From assembly GCF_030815295.1 (NCBI RefSeq), contig NZ_JAUSWP010000001.1: a stretch of DNA of 64,000 nucleotides. One strand, written 5' to 3'. Below the pieces are notes generated by a model. That model was not told the DNA's origin. It saw only the letters and a program-made list of their open reading frames with translations, and did no database searches. The stretch comes from Mycoplasma yeatsii. GTDB lineage: Bacteria; Bacillota_I; Bacilli_A; Mycoplasmatales; Mycoplasmataceae. Numbering within the stretch: position 1 is the stretch's first letter; the number at the start of each line of letters is the position of its first letter. Positions 32,874 through 44,344 of this stretch are shown here, piece by piece. The position numbers and the translations under genes were made by a program.

Positions 32874-34991
32874 TTATTGTTGTACTAAAACAAAATCGAT
32901 AGCTCTTTTTTTAACATCAGCATTAATTAATTTAACTTTAACTTTTTGACCCATTCTATAATAAGTATTATCAGGTTTAATTAATATTTTATTTTCTTCA
33001 TCATAAACTAAGTTATCATCCATATTTGAAATATGAACTAATCCTTCAACCATATTATCTAGTTGAACAAACATTCCAAATTTTAGAACTGCAGCAATAG
33101 TTCCAGTATATGTTGAACCAACTTTATCTGCCATAAATTCAGCCATACATGCTTTAATAACTTCTCTTTCACAATCAACACTAGTTGTTTCAGTTTCATT
33201 AATAATGTTGCATGCTTTTGTAATGAAGTTTTGATTAGATTCTAAAACAAATTTTCTAGTATCTTTTTCTAAAAGATATTGTTTTAAATAACGATGAACC
33301 ATTAAATCACTATAACGTCTAATTGGTGAAGTAAAGTGTGTGTAACATTCACTAGATAATCCAAAATGACCAATATTTTCTAATCCATACTTAGCTTTAT
33401 CCATATATTTTAATAGTGAAATATTTAATAATTCTACTTCTACTGGATCTTTAATTTGTTTTTCGATTTGAACTAAAGTACGGTTAATATTTTTTGGATC
33501 CAACATTTCAAGTGGAGTTAGTTTTGGATCGATTCCAAATGATTTTAAAGATTGATATCAAGTAATCAATTCTTGTTCATCTGGTTTTCCATGATTTCTA
33601 TAAATAAAAGGTAGTTCTTTTTCATAAACTAATTCAGCAACAGCTTCATTAGCACTTACCATAAATTGCTCTATTAGTTTTTCAGATTCTCCTGTTGCTC
33701 TTGCTGTAATATCAATAACTTTAGAATCTTTATCCATAATAATTTTAGGTTCTCTTACTTCAAAATTAATTGTTCCTCTTTTAACTTTATATGCTTCAAT
33801 TTTTTTATAAAGTTCATAAGCATTATCAATCATTTCTTTACTTTCTGAATCATGATTTCAAGTTTTATTTTCAAAATACTCATTAACTTCTTTATAGTTT
33901 AATCTAAATTTAGAAATAATAACTGTTTCATAAACTTTTTTACTTAGCATAATTCCATTACTATCAAATTCCATTTCACAAGCCATAGCGAATTTTTTAG
34001 TATTTGGGTTTAATGAACATAAATCATCAGATAATACTTTTGGAAGCATAGGTATTACTTTATTAGCTAAATAAGTTGAATTACCTCTAAATAAAGCTTC
34101 GTTATCTAAACTAGTTTTAGGTTTAACATAATAACTAACATCAGCAATAGCAACATAAAGTTTATAGTGACCATTATCTAATTTTTCAACACAAATTGCA
34201 TCATCTAAATCTTTAGAATCGATTCCATCAATTGTTACTATCATCTTATCAACTAAAGAATTTTTTTGACGTTTTTTTAACTCATCAGTTTGTTTATCAA
34301 CTGGTATATTTACTAGTTCAGCATCTTTTAAAGTATTGTGATTAAATTCTGTTTTAATTTCAAATTCTTCAGCAATAGCGATAATTCTATCACTTGCTTT
34401 TCTAATATCACCAACTACTTTTTGTAGTCTGATAAAGATTTTTCTATCTTTAACATTAATGATTTTTGCTTTAATTAATTGATATTCTTCATATTTAAAT
34501 TCAGCTTTATTTAAAATTACAAATCTAAAATTATCAAATGATTTATCAGTAGGAATAAAATCTAAAAATTTTTTATCATATGATCTAACTATTTCACCAA
34601 TTAAAAAGATTTTTTCTCTTTTTATTAATTCACAAATTACAGCTTTAGTTCTATTGTCTTGATCATCAACAACTGTATAAACAACTTGATCAGTTCCAAA
34701 ACACCCATTTAAATCAACAGGTGCAACAAAATAATCTTCTTGATCTTCATTTAATAAGTCATTAACAAAACCGAATCCTTTTGGATTCAATTTTAAAATA
34801 CCTTGTTTATATTTATCATCTAATAAATAAATGTGATTAGAATTTGAAATTGCTATTTTATTTTCTTCAACTAAATTATCTAAACTGTTTTTAACATCAA
34901 CATGATCAATAGTTTTAAATTTAGATAATAATTTATCTAACATAATTTTATGATTATGTTTTTTTAATATCTCTATAATTTTAGATTCCAT
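32874..34991 (-). CDS. rnr: Ribonuclease R
   Basis: 705 residues, ATG 34991 after AGATAGGAGAAATT, stop 32876-32874. N-terminal winged-helix (1-60), cold-shock domain (about 65-220), RNB catalytic domain with IDGIDSKDLDDAICVE near residue 255 (metal-binding Asp cluster), later FTSPIRRYSDLMVHR, and a C-terminal S1 domain (YTGTIAAVLKFGMFVQLDN). 3'-5' exoribonuclease of structured RNA; the main exonuclease in mollicutes. First gene of the rnr-smpB-membrane protein operon. Confidence 0.97.
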
Positions 34992-35013
34992 AATTTCTCC
35001 TATCTATTAATAA

Positions 35014-35047
35014 TAAAAAAGAAACACTATACAAGCATAGTGTTTGT
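35014..35047 (-). terminator. Terminator overlapping the secG 3' end
   Basis: AAACACTAT-GCTTGT-ATAGTGTTTCTTTTTT on the minus strand. The 5' arm is made of the last secG codons and the stop. Confidence 0.75.
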
Positions 35048-35320
35048 GATAATACAAATTGTTAAAGCTAGTATGAAAAATATAATCCCTAAACTTAACA
35101 TTCACATAGATAATGTTTTATCTAAACCACGTTCTTTTGAGTTAGAAAATAATTCTTCATTACCCCCGTTTAACGCACTAAGTCCAGTTTGAGATTGTTT
35201 GTTTTGAATTAAACCAACAAAAATCATTATTATTGAAATTATCATAGCTAATATTTCAAAAGCTAATATTATTTTTCTACCAATTTCCATAGTGTCTGTT
35301 GAAACTAGAAATGATAACAT
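35027..35320 (-). CDS. secG: Preprotein translocase subunit SecG
   Basis: 97 residues, ATG 35320 chosen because GAGGTGAATTT precedes it (ATG 35335 is an in-frame alternative with no ribosome site), TAG 35029. Two transmembrane helices (about 14-38 and 74-94) separated by a polar loop with LIQNKQSQTGLSALNGGNE, the conserved SecG-type Q/GL/GG loop. Auxiliary SecYEG subunit aiding protein export. SecG next to rnr/smpB is a common Gram-positive arrangement. Confidence 0.9.
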
Positions 35321-35396
35321 AAATTCACCTCGCATAACTAATATAATGATATATTAAAAACATACTAAACACAAAGTAATAATTAATATCTACTTA

Positions 35397-36710
35397 TTAT
35401 TTTTTAGAAAGACGTTTTTTAATAAAGAATGTTGAACCAGCAACTATTGCAACAGATAAAACTACTACTGAAATTGATACTCCTACTATAAATGCTTTAG
35501 ATATAGTGCTTAAATTTTCATCTTTAGCTTGAATTACTATAAATTGAGTTTCACCTTTAAAATAAGTTGAATTTTGTTTTGCTTTAATTTTGACTTTAAT
35601 ACCTGATATTTTAGTATCTCTAATAAATTCTATTGTATAGTCAACATTTAATTTAGATTTAGATCTTAATTTTGATAGTTTAGTTTCAATTTGATTTTTA
35701 ACTTTCTTTTGATGTTCATCTATTTCTTGATTACTATATAGTTTAAAGAATCGTTTATCTTTTAAAATATCAATATCACTAAAATCAATTAGATCAATAG
35801 GGAATTGATAATTATCTCAGGTAGTAAATTCATTTAAAGTTAAAGCGTTTAATCTTTGAAGATCTATATTTTTAAACTCATCATTTCAATCTTTATATCC
35901 ATTTAGTTTTGCTGCTTGAATGATTAATTGTCCATTTCTACTTTCATAAAAATCTTTTAATGGTTTAACATTTTTTTCAGAACTTACTTGTAGATATGTT
36001 TCGTTTGTTTGTTCAAAATTTGAATTTTGTAATTTAAATGACATTTTAACTAAATAACGTCCTTGATAAGCTGATAAATTACTAGTTGGAGACAGTTCTA
36101 AACCTGATTCACTTATTTCAATACCTTCACCTTTTGTTTCTCAGTTTTCATCTAAAGCAAATAATTTTGCTGTAAAAGTTTCTTCTTTATTAACCTCTTT
36201 AATTTTTAAATTAATATTTTTTGATGAATAACTATATGAAACTCATTTGCTATCAATTTTCTTTTCATCTAATTGAACTTTTAAATCTCTAAATTGATCA
36301 TCTAAATTATCGATATCTATTTTTAATGTAGGAATGACTAGTTTTTCAGGTTTAATATGAATTGTTACTCTTCCATCTTTATATCTAGCGCTTGCTTTTT
36401 TTACTCTTATAACCGCAGTTTCATTGGTTATTTGTTCAAATTCTAGATCATGTCAAAATAACTTATCCTTATTAGCTGAATTACCTTCAATTACAGCTTT
36501 TTGAATAGAAGCGATTGTGTTATCTTTAATTTCAAATCCTTGATGATTTTCATTGTTTCCTGTATTTGTAATAACTTCATTTATATCTAATGTTTTACTT
36601 TCACTTTTTAAAACAATATTGTTGTTGTTAGATTTAATATTGTTTGTTAAAAAGATTGCGCTTAATGGAGCTATAAAAACTAAACTAGATAATAATAATT
36701 TTTTATTCAT
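35397..36710 (-). CDS. Membrane-anchored surface protein, function unknown
   Basis: 437 residues, ATG 36710, TAA 35399. N-terminal signal peptide (MNKKLLLSSLVFIAPLSAIF) without a lipobox, a long extracellular beta-rich region, then a C-terminal transmembrane helix (AFIVGVSISVVVLSVAIVAG) followed by FFIKKRLSKK. This is a type I topology, so most of the protein is outside. It lies downstream of the two transporter-associated lipoproteins and in the same direction, but a terminator separates them. The C-terminal part contains a module-like stretch (IKVKIKAKQNSTYFKGETQF) resembling the surface-protein repeats elsewhere in the window. Confidence 0.75.
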
Positions 36711-36777
36711 ACTAAAACTTCCTTAAATACTTTATTTATTAATTATATAAGTTAAAAATAATAGTACTTAAAATTAC

Positions 36778-36821
36778 ATAAAAAAAATCAAGATTTTGAA
36801 TCTAACAAAATCTTGATTAAT
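36778..36821 (-). terminator. Intrinsic terminator
   Basis: AATCAAGATTTTG..CAAAATCTTGATT followed by a T run on the minus strand, after the lipoprotein ending at 36850. Confidence 0.8.
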
Positions 36822-36849
36822 AATAGAGTGTTTAATTGAAACTTTATTA

Positions 36850-38697
36850 TTATTGTTGTTTAATTGCATTTAATTCTTCTAACAATTTATTGAAAACTTT
36901 TGTTTCAGTTTGTTCATCTCTAGTTTGATTTAGTAATGATGTTTTTATTGTATTAATCATTTGAGCTGATTTATCATCAGTAGCAACAGCTTTAGCAATT
37001 GTATTTTCCTCATTTAGTTTTAATAATGAATCAAGTGATATTGAAGCAGATCTTAACATATTTAATTTAAAGTATAGTGCTTCAGTTTCTGTATTTGCTT
37101 CTGTTAGCTCTTCTTTTGTTTTGTCTTTTAATTTTAATTCTAATTCTTGAATTATTTTTTTAAATTCATCTTGTTTATCTTTTGTAACAACATCTTTTAA
37201 AGGCATTACATAACCTGAAGTTCTAGCAAGAGTGAATCAGTTATGTTCTTCTTTTGTTCCTATTGTATTTGTACCTGTGTATAGTCAATGTAAGAATTTT
37301 TTTGTAGCTCTGTTTACTTTATCATTTGAAGAAGCAACGGGTATAATACTTGATCCTCCTTCGTTGAATACACCATATTTTGAATTTTTACTCTTCATAA
37401 CTTGTGTTGTCATGTAAACATCACTTTCTGATGCATTGTTTTTGTAGAAATCAGCTTCTTGTCCTTTTTCTACTTTTCCTAAGTATGGATGATTTTTTGT
37501 GAATCTTGTAATTTTATTTTGATAAGCTCCAACTGAAGCCGCAAAACTTATCGCACTTTGGAATTTGAAAATTTCTCATGATCCTCATTCTTCTTTACCA
37601 TTTTTCATGTATTTAATAGAATGGAAGGCTTTTTTTGATTTTACACCTTTTTCATTAACTTCTTTTTTAAATACAGTTTTAGCTGTGTTTGAATAATCGT
37701 TTCATAGAGATTTAAATTTTGATTTAAGAACATTGTCGTCAACTAAGTTATATTTAACTTTTTTATTTTCATCTAGTTGGAAGGCTGATTTTTCTTTTTC
37801 ATCTATTTTAGTATGTAATTCTTTTAAGAATGTTTGTTCTTGATAATCAATTGACAGCACTTCACCAGATAATGTAGAAGTTGTTATTTTATCTTCATCT
37901 TTCATTTTGATGTTATCAGCGAATTTTAAAGCAAGTTCTCTAATACCATCTAATGTTTCAAAAGTTTCATCATTAACTGTATAACCCTCAAATAGCTTTG
38001 GATTTTGTTCAGTTGTTTTAAGTTCAATATGTGATCAAATTGAAGTTGTTGGAATATCTTTTTCTTTTATAGTTTTAGATCTTCTGACAATATCAGATTC
38101 TTCACTTACTGTTCCTCCACCTTGTTTGATTATTTCAAACATTTTATTTAATAATCTTAAGTTGAAAACAACAGAATCAACATCAGCATTATCAAAAGGA
38201 ATGTTAAAAATCTTATCAGTTGATCCCTGTCCTGCTAAAACTGAGTGTAGATCAGCAATTTTATCAAAGAATAAATCTTTTTTAATCCCTTTATCAGATA
38301 GATCTAGTAATCTTCCTTCTTGGTTAATTACATATGCTCCTGATTGAGCACCTAAAATAATGTTTGGGACTTTTTTAAAATCACGAGATTCAATATTATT
38401 TTTAGCATCTCTTATTAATTTAAACTCATCAAAAGATCCGTGACCTTGTATTTTTTCTCCATCTACTTCGTAAGCGTCTTGGAATTGGAATTTTACTTTT
38501 ATGAAATCTTGATCATTTTTAAATTTTTCATTGTAGTGTGCAGCAAAAGGTTTTAAAGCTGTAGATAGTGGGTAAGCTTGACCTTGTGCTGTTTGAAAGA
38601 TAATACTTGGTTCTTGATCTTTATAACAAGCTACAACGCTCATCATACCTGATGAACCAATAACTAATGAACTTAATCCTAATAATAACTTTTTCAT
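36850..38697 (-). CDS. Substrate-binding-type lipoprotein of the ABC locus, copy 2
   Basis: 615 residues, ATG 38697 (RBS AAGGAGGATTTAGTA), stop 36852-36850. Lipobox MMSVVAC, Cys24. Then a ~590-residue extracytoplasmic protein (QTAQGQAYPLSTALKPFAAHYNEKF, GAQSGAYVINQEGRLLDLSD, FNIPFDNADVDSVVFNLRLL) with the general look of a group 1 solute-binding protein, as large mycoplasmal sugar-binding lipoproteins do (compare MG185 near MG187-189). Paralogous along its full length to the next gene. Probably the ligand receptor for the ABC transporter upstream; LppB of the M. mycoides gts locus is a possible orthologue. Confidence 0.8.
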
Positions 38698-38831
38698 TAC
38701 TAAATCCTCCTTATGCTTATTTAGTTAAGTATCTACAATTAAATTATTACATTGTTTTGTCAATTATCATCACTTTTTTTAAAATTACTCAATAGCATTT
38801 TATTAAGAAAATAATAGTCTTTAAAAATTTA

Positions 38832-38868
38832 ATAAAAAACAAGATTTGAGTGTTTTCAAATCTTGCTA
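38832..38868 (-). terminator. Intrinsic terminator between the paralogous lipoproteins
   Basis: CAAGATTTGA-GTGTTT-TCAAATCTTG, followed on the minus strand by a T run. The two lipoprotein genes are therefore probably separate transcription units. Confidence 0.75.
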
Positions 38869-38893
38869 TTCGTTATTATTTTTAAATTAAGTT

Positions 38894-40735
38894 TTATTGT
38901 AATTTTTTACTTTCTAGATCTGCTAGTAATTTGTTAAATTCTATAATTTCTGATTTTTTATCTGTAGTTTGATTTAATAATGCTGTGCTTATTGATCTAA
39001 CCATTTGAGCTGATTTATCATCAGTAACCATTGCTTTAGCAACGGTTTTCTCATCATTTAATTTTAATAACGATTCAAGAGAAATTGAAGAAGATCTTAA
39101 CATGTTTAATTTAAAGTGTAATGATGAAAGTTCTTTATTTTCTACTAGTTCTTTATCTTTTTTACCTTCTATTTTTTGTTCTAGTTCTTGAATTTGTTTT
39201 TTGAATGTTTCTAATGTTTCATTTTTAACAACATCTTTTAAAGGCATTACATACCCTGAAGTTCTAGCAAAAGTGTATCAGTTATTTTCTTCTTGAGTTG
39301 ACCCTATTTTATTTTTACCTTTATAGAATCATTCTAAGAATTTTTTTGTAGCTCTATTTACTTTGTCATTTCTTGAATCAATTGGAATAATGCTTGACCC
39401 ACCTTCATTAAATATTTCATGTTTTGAACTTTTAGTTTTTGTTACTTGAGTAGTCATATAAACATCGCTCTCACCAGCATTAGTTTTATAGAATTCTTCA
39501 TCTTTACCTTCTTGAACTTTTCCTAAGTATGGATGAGATTTTGTAATTGTACTAATTTTATTTTGATAAGCTCCAACTGATGCTGCAAAACTCATTGCAC
39601 TTTGGAATTTTAATACTTGTCATGAACCTCATTCTTCTGTACCATTTTTCATATATTTAATAGCATGAAACGCTTTTGTAGAAGCTCCTACATTATGTCT
39701 AATTGAAAGTTTAGCAGTTTGTGAATAATTTTCTCATAATGATCTAAATTCTTTTTTGAACTCGTCATCTTCAATTAAGTTATATTTAACTTTTTTGTTT
39801 TGATCTAATTGAAAGGCAGATTTTTCTTTATCTTCAATTTTAGTATGTAATTCTTTTAAAAATGCTTGTTCTTGATAATCGATTGACAATACATCTCCTG
39901 ATAATGTTGAATCAGTAATTTTTGCTTTGTTTTCTTGTTTTATTTCAATATTTTCAGCAAATTTTTTAGCCAATTCTCTTACACCATCTATTGTTTTAAA
40001 AGTTTCGCCATTAACAGTGAAATTTTCAAATGGTTTTTCATTTTCTTGAGTTGTTTTAAGATCGATATATGCTCAAATTGAAGTTGTAGGAATATCTTTA
40101 TTTTGGATTGCTAAAGATTTTTTAATAATCTCAGAATCTTGACTTATAGTTCCTCCACCTTTTTGAATTATTTCAAACATTTTCTTCAATAATCTTAAGT
40201 TAAAAATAAGAGCATCAACATCAGCATTATCAAAAGGAATATTAAAAATTTTATCAGTTACACCTTGTCCTGCTAAAACTGAGTGTAGATCTGCAATTTT
40301 ATCAAAGAAGAAATCTTTTTTAATACCTTTATCAGATAGATCTAATAATCTTTTATCTTGATTAATTATATAAGCTCCTGATTGAGCACCTAAAATAATG
40401 TTTGGAACCTTTTTAAAGTCGCCTGATTCAATATTAGATTTAGCATTCTTAATTAAACCAAACTCACTAAAAGATCCATGACCTTGTACTTTTTCTCCAT
40501 CAAATTCATAATCGTCTTTAAATTGAATTTTTACTTTCATGAAATCTTCTTCATCTTTAAAAGTATCATTATAATATTTAATAAAAGGTTTTAAAGCTAT
40601 AGCTAGCGGAAATGCTTGTCCTTGAGCTACTTGAAAAATGACACTTGTAGGTTGTTGTTTATAACAAGCAACAGCAGTCATCATTCCTGATGAACCAACA
40701 ACTAATGAACTTAATCCTAATAATAACTTTTTCAT
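38894..40735 (-). CDS. Substrate-binding-type lipoprotein of the ABC locus, copy 1
   Basis: 613 residues, ATG 40735 (RBS AAGGAGATTAGATA), stop 38896-38894. Lipobox MMTAVAC, Cys24. Same architecture as its neighbour: VAQGQAFPLAIALKPFIKYY, GAQSGAYIINQDKRLLDLSD, IFNIPFDNADVDALIFNLR, and a C-terminal helical region with LKDVVKNETLETFKKQIQELE. It directly follows the permease genes, which supports a ligand-binding role. The pair arose by tandem duplication and has diverged mostly by substitution, keeping almost identical length. Confidence 0.8.
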
Positions 40736-40825
40736 TATCTAATCTCCTTACACTTTCTGTTTAATTAAGTATCTAAATAGATATTACATTATTTGAAAAA
40801 ATATTTTTGATTTTTGAAACTATTT

Positions 40826-40872
40826 AAAAAAAGTAAAAAATTATAGAAAAAAATCTAATAATTTTTACTTTT
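40826..40872 (-). terminator. Intrinsic terminator after the permease operon
   Basis: AAAGTAAAAAATTATAGA..TCTAATAATTTTTACTTT inverted repeat between the second permease and the first lipoprotein. Confidence 0.6.
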
Positions 40873-40888
40873 AATTTCTATTATTTTT

Positions 40889-41689
40889 TTAATTAAACCT
40901 AATTATTTTTTTAGAAAAAATTGCATAAATACTTAACGGTATAGTTAAAGCAATGACTGCTCCAGCTGCTTTTAAATTTGTAAAATTACCTTCAACACTA
41001 CTTCCTAATTCTAAATATCAAATTGATATATTAGTATAACCATCAGTTAATAAAAATCTAGGTCATAAATAATCATTTCAAACTGAAACAAATGAAAAGA
41101 TAATTAATAATAAATATCCTAATTTCATTTTAGGTAAATAAACATAAAATAGTTTTTCATGTAATTTTAAATTATCGTTTTTCATAACTTTATGTTTATT
41201 TTCATAAACACTTTTAGCAATATTAAACATATAAGTAAAATTGAAAAATGAAAATAAAGAATTAGTTATATAACTAAACATTAAATCTCTAAAACCAATA
41301 AATATCAATACTCTTTTTAAACTTAAATATATACTAAATTCAGGTATTAAGCTAATGATTAAAAAGAAATATAAAAAGATTTTTTGATACTTTTGATTCA
41401 TTTTTAATAATCCTGCTATTGCTAGAGAATAAACTAATAATCTAAAAGAAATTAAAATAGTTGCAAATAATAATGTTTGATAAATAGCAGGAAATATATT
41501 ACTTTTAAAAGCTTCACTAAAATTAGATCATTCTCATTCTTTTATAAATATAAACGTTTTATTACTAGCTATTGAGCTAGTTGAAACTAGTGATTGTAAT
41601 AATAAATAGTATAAAGGAAATAATACCACTACTAATAATATTCCTATTAATAAATATTTAATTAATTCTTTAATTATTTTGATGATCAT
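40889..41689 (-). CDS. ABC transporter permease (MalG/UgpE type)
   Basis: 266 residues, ATG 41689, TAA 40891; the start overlaps the end of the first permease by 20 nt. Six hydrophobic segments and the cytoplasmic EAA-like loop (KHKVMKNDNLKLHEKLFYVYLPKMK) that couples to the ATPase; the loop's usual EAA residues are poorly kept. Corresponds in position to GtsC/UgpE-type permeases. Cytoplasmic membrane, import of glycerol, glycerol-phosphate or sugar (inferred). Confidence 0.85.
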
Positions 41690-42632
41690 TGTTTTTATTA
41701 CCTTTCAATTTAATTATTTTAAAATAAATGCCTTTAATAGTTTTTATTCTTAATAATTGAATAATACATAGTAGTGATAATAAATAAGCAAAACTAAAGA
41801 ATGCTGATGCATATCCTTTTTCAAATTTTAATGAAGAATTATTTCCTGAACCTAAAAACTTAAGAGTATAACTAGTTAAAGTATGAGCTAGATTAGAATC
41901 AACACTATAAGTTGGTTCTAAAATTGCTTCAGGTAATAAAAGTGTTGAGAAAATAAAATTAGTAAATAAAACAGAAAATAATACTTTAGATATTTCATTA
42001 GCATAAACAAATCTAAACTTTTGAAACATTGTTAATTTATCATTTCTCATTAATCTATAATATTTAGCTTCAGCTCTTGATAAACTTGCTGCAAATAATA
42101 CTAAGTTAAAAGGTAGAGATCTTCATAACTGAAATATAGAATAATAAATTCAAATAGGTAGTTTATGATCTCCTAACATAAAACTGTATTTATCTAATCC
42201 TAAAATATAAAAGAATAAGTTTTTAGAACCAAAAAACATACTAAATGCAATTCCTATAGCAAATCCTGAAATGAAAAATTGTGAATATATAATTGATATA
42301 AATATTCTTTTACTTGTTTTAAATAATAGTGAATTAATTAATAATGCAAATAATAAAGCTAGTGTGATTGAAAAACCACTTCCAAATATTAAAACCAATG
42401 TACTATTTAAAACTGCGTGTTGAAATAACTTATCACTTAAAATATTATTGTAATTATTAAAGTTAATTTCATAACTAGTTCTATCTGCTTCATTTGGTAA
42501 AAATCTTAATGATTTTGCAAAAGTATGAAAGATAGGAATTAAAGTAAATAATAAAACACAAATTAATAAAGGTAGTAATAATAAGCTTGTTTGAAAAATA
42601 TCTTTTGATCTTTTTTTAATTTTTTTATTCAT
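41670..42632 (-). CDS. ABC transporter permease (MalF/UgpA type)
   Basis: 320 residues from ATG 42632 (MNKKIKKRSKDIFQTSLLLLPLL). ATG 42656 is an in-frame alternative nested inside the ATPase gene; AAAGGTAATAGAG lies ahead of 42632. Stop 41672-41670. Six to seven transmembrane helices, FxxLIPIFHTFAKSL start typical of MalF/UgpA proteins, EAA-like loop around EAKYYRLMRNDKLTMFQKF. It overlaps both flanking genes, so the three are co-translated. Confidence 0.87.
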
Positions 42633-43833
42633 AGACTCTATTACCTTTATCATCAAATATTAAAACATCATTGTTAGAATATTTTATATTTATACTTGAC
42701 CCTATTTCTATATTATTTTCACTAATTAAAACTGATCAATTATTATCATTTGAATAATCTATAGTATAAAGTGTTTTATCACCTAAATTTTTACGATCAA
42801 TTATTTTATATTTACCATTTAAATCTGGTGTGATTTCAATTTTATTGTGTCTTATATAGTAATGTTTATCGTCTTTAATACCGATGTAATTAATTTCAGG
42901 AAAACCGATGAATTTAGCAACAAATAAATTATTAGGATTATCATACATTTCATTACCTGAAGAATACTGTTGAACTCTTCCTTTATTTAATAAAATGATT
43001 TGATCACTAATTTTTAGTGCATCTTGTTGATCGTGAGTAACAATAATTAAACTTAAGTTAAATTCTCTTTTAACTTTAATTAATCATTGAATTGTTGATT
43101 CTTTTATTTTTGCATCTAATGCTGAAAAAGGTTCGTCCATTAATATTAAATTAGTTTTTTTGATAATACCTTTTGCAAATGCAACACGTTGTTTTTGACC
43201 ACCACTTAATTCATTAACATTTTTATATAATAGATGGTCTATATCTAATTTTTTAGCTATTTTTTCTATTTCAATTTTAAATAGATTTTTTAATTTAACT
43301 TCTTTTAAAAATTTAAATTTATTTTTAATATCTTTGTTAACCATGAAACTAAAAATTAATTTAAGATAATTAAGTTTTATTTTTGTTTTATCAAATGAAT
43401 GAATGCTATTTTTATAATTATCAAATAATTTAATTATTTTTTGATCATTAAGATTATTTTTGTTTATGTAATTTTTAAAAAATTCAACTCTAACTGAATT
43501 AACTCATTTATCGTAATTTTTAGCACTTAAATAGACATTGTTAAAAACTGTAGTATTTTCATATACTGAATTTTCTTGCATTATATATGACACTTCATGA
43601 ATTGAAGGATTGTTTTTAATTTTAATTTCTCCACTAGTTGGTTTTATAAATCCTAAAATTAAGTTTAATAATGTAGTTTTACCGCTACCTGATGGACCTA
43701 ATAAACAGATAATTTCGTTCTTATTTATTGTTAATTCTCCTATATTAACATCATCGAACTTTTGTTTTTTAGAATACTTAAAAATTAGGTTTTTTATAGT
43801 GATTAGATGTTCGCTTTTTGGTTCACTTTTCAT
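42625..43833 (-). CDS. ABC transporter ATP-binding protein with large insertion
   Basis: 402 residues, ATG 43833, TAA 42627. Walker A GPSGSGKTT, Q-loop MQENSV, signature LSGGQKQR, Walker B LILMDEP, H-loop IIVTHDQQDA, and a C-terminal MalK/UgpC-like beta domain. Between the Q-loop and signature there is a ~75-residue lysine-rich helical insertion (about residues 110-185) not found in standard ATPases. Together with two permeases and downstream lipoproteins it matches the gtsABC/MG187-189 pattern, described in M. mycoides as glycerol uptake. The exact substrate is inference. Confidence 0.87.
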
Positions 43834-43912
43834 AACACTTTTATTTTATTACAAAATCATTAATTCTAAGCAAAGTATATTATTAAAAAGTTTTTCTAAA
43901 GTTGTTAGCAAA

Positions 43913-43942
43913 AATAAAAAAAAGACAATCATGTCTTTTTTA
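43913..43942 (-). terminator. Intrinsic terminator
   Basis: AAAAAGACA-ATCA-TGTCTTTTTT at the 3' end of the putative toxin gene. Confidence 0.8.
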
Positions 43943-44344
43943 CGCTTTATGAAAATTGTGATTTGGATCTATTTTAGTTATTACAAAGTAACTGTCCTGA
44001 TTAAAATAACCAAATAATCTAAAACTACTTCTATCTTTTCCTAAATGTATTTCTGAAACGAATTCATCTTTTATAAATCTCTTTTCAATAGGTTTTTGCT
44101 TTGTTCTTAATAATAAGTTTTCAACCTGTGATATTGTTAAGTTTTTGCCAAGTATCTCATTTATGAATTCGCTAAATTTCTTTAATCCATCGGTAGATAA
44201 ATCTTTAAAATCAAAATTATTATCTAATTTGTGCTCTATTGCTATTTTAAAAGGTAAACTTTTATTTAAAGTTAAGTGCCCGCGCTTTGATTCTTTTGAA
44301 TTGCTTTGATTTGTAAGGATATTTTTATTTTTCAAATTAGTCAC
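43940..44344 (-). CDS. Putative toxin partner of a Panacea-domain antitoxin
   Basis: 134 residues, GTG 44344 inside the upstream gene's last codons (GGTGACTAA), stop 43942-43940. N-terminal half polar (MTNLKNKNILTNQSNSKES), C-terminal part FVSEIHLGKDRSSFRLFGYF.QDSYFVITKIDPNHNFHKA looks like a small RelE-like/endoribonuclease-type beta fold (inference, no motif proves it). The 8-nt overlap with the Panacea gene is the arrangement expected for an antitoxin-toxin pair. Alternative: an unrelated cytosolic protein. Confidence 0.6.
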   Translation of the reverse strand: MTNLKNKNILTNQSNSKESKRGHLTLNKSLPFKIAIEHKLDNNFDFKDLSTDGLKKFSEFINEILGKNLTISQVENLLLRTKQKPIEKRFIKDEFVSEIHLGKDRSSFRLFGYFNQDSYFVITKIDPNHNFHKA

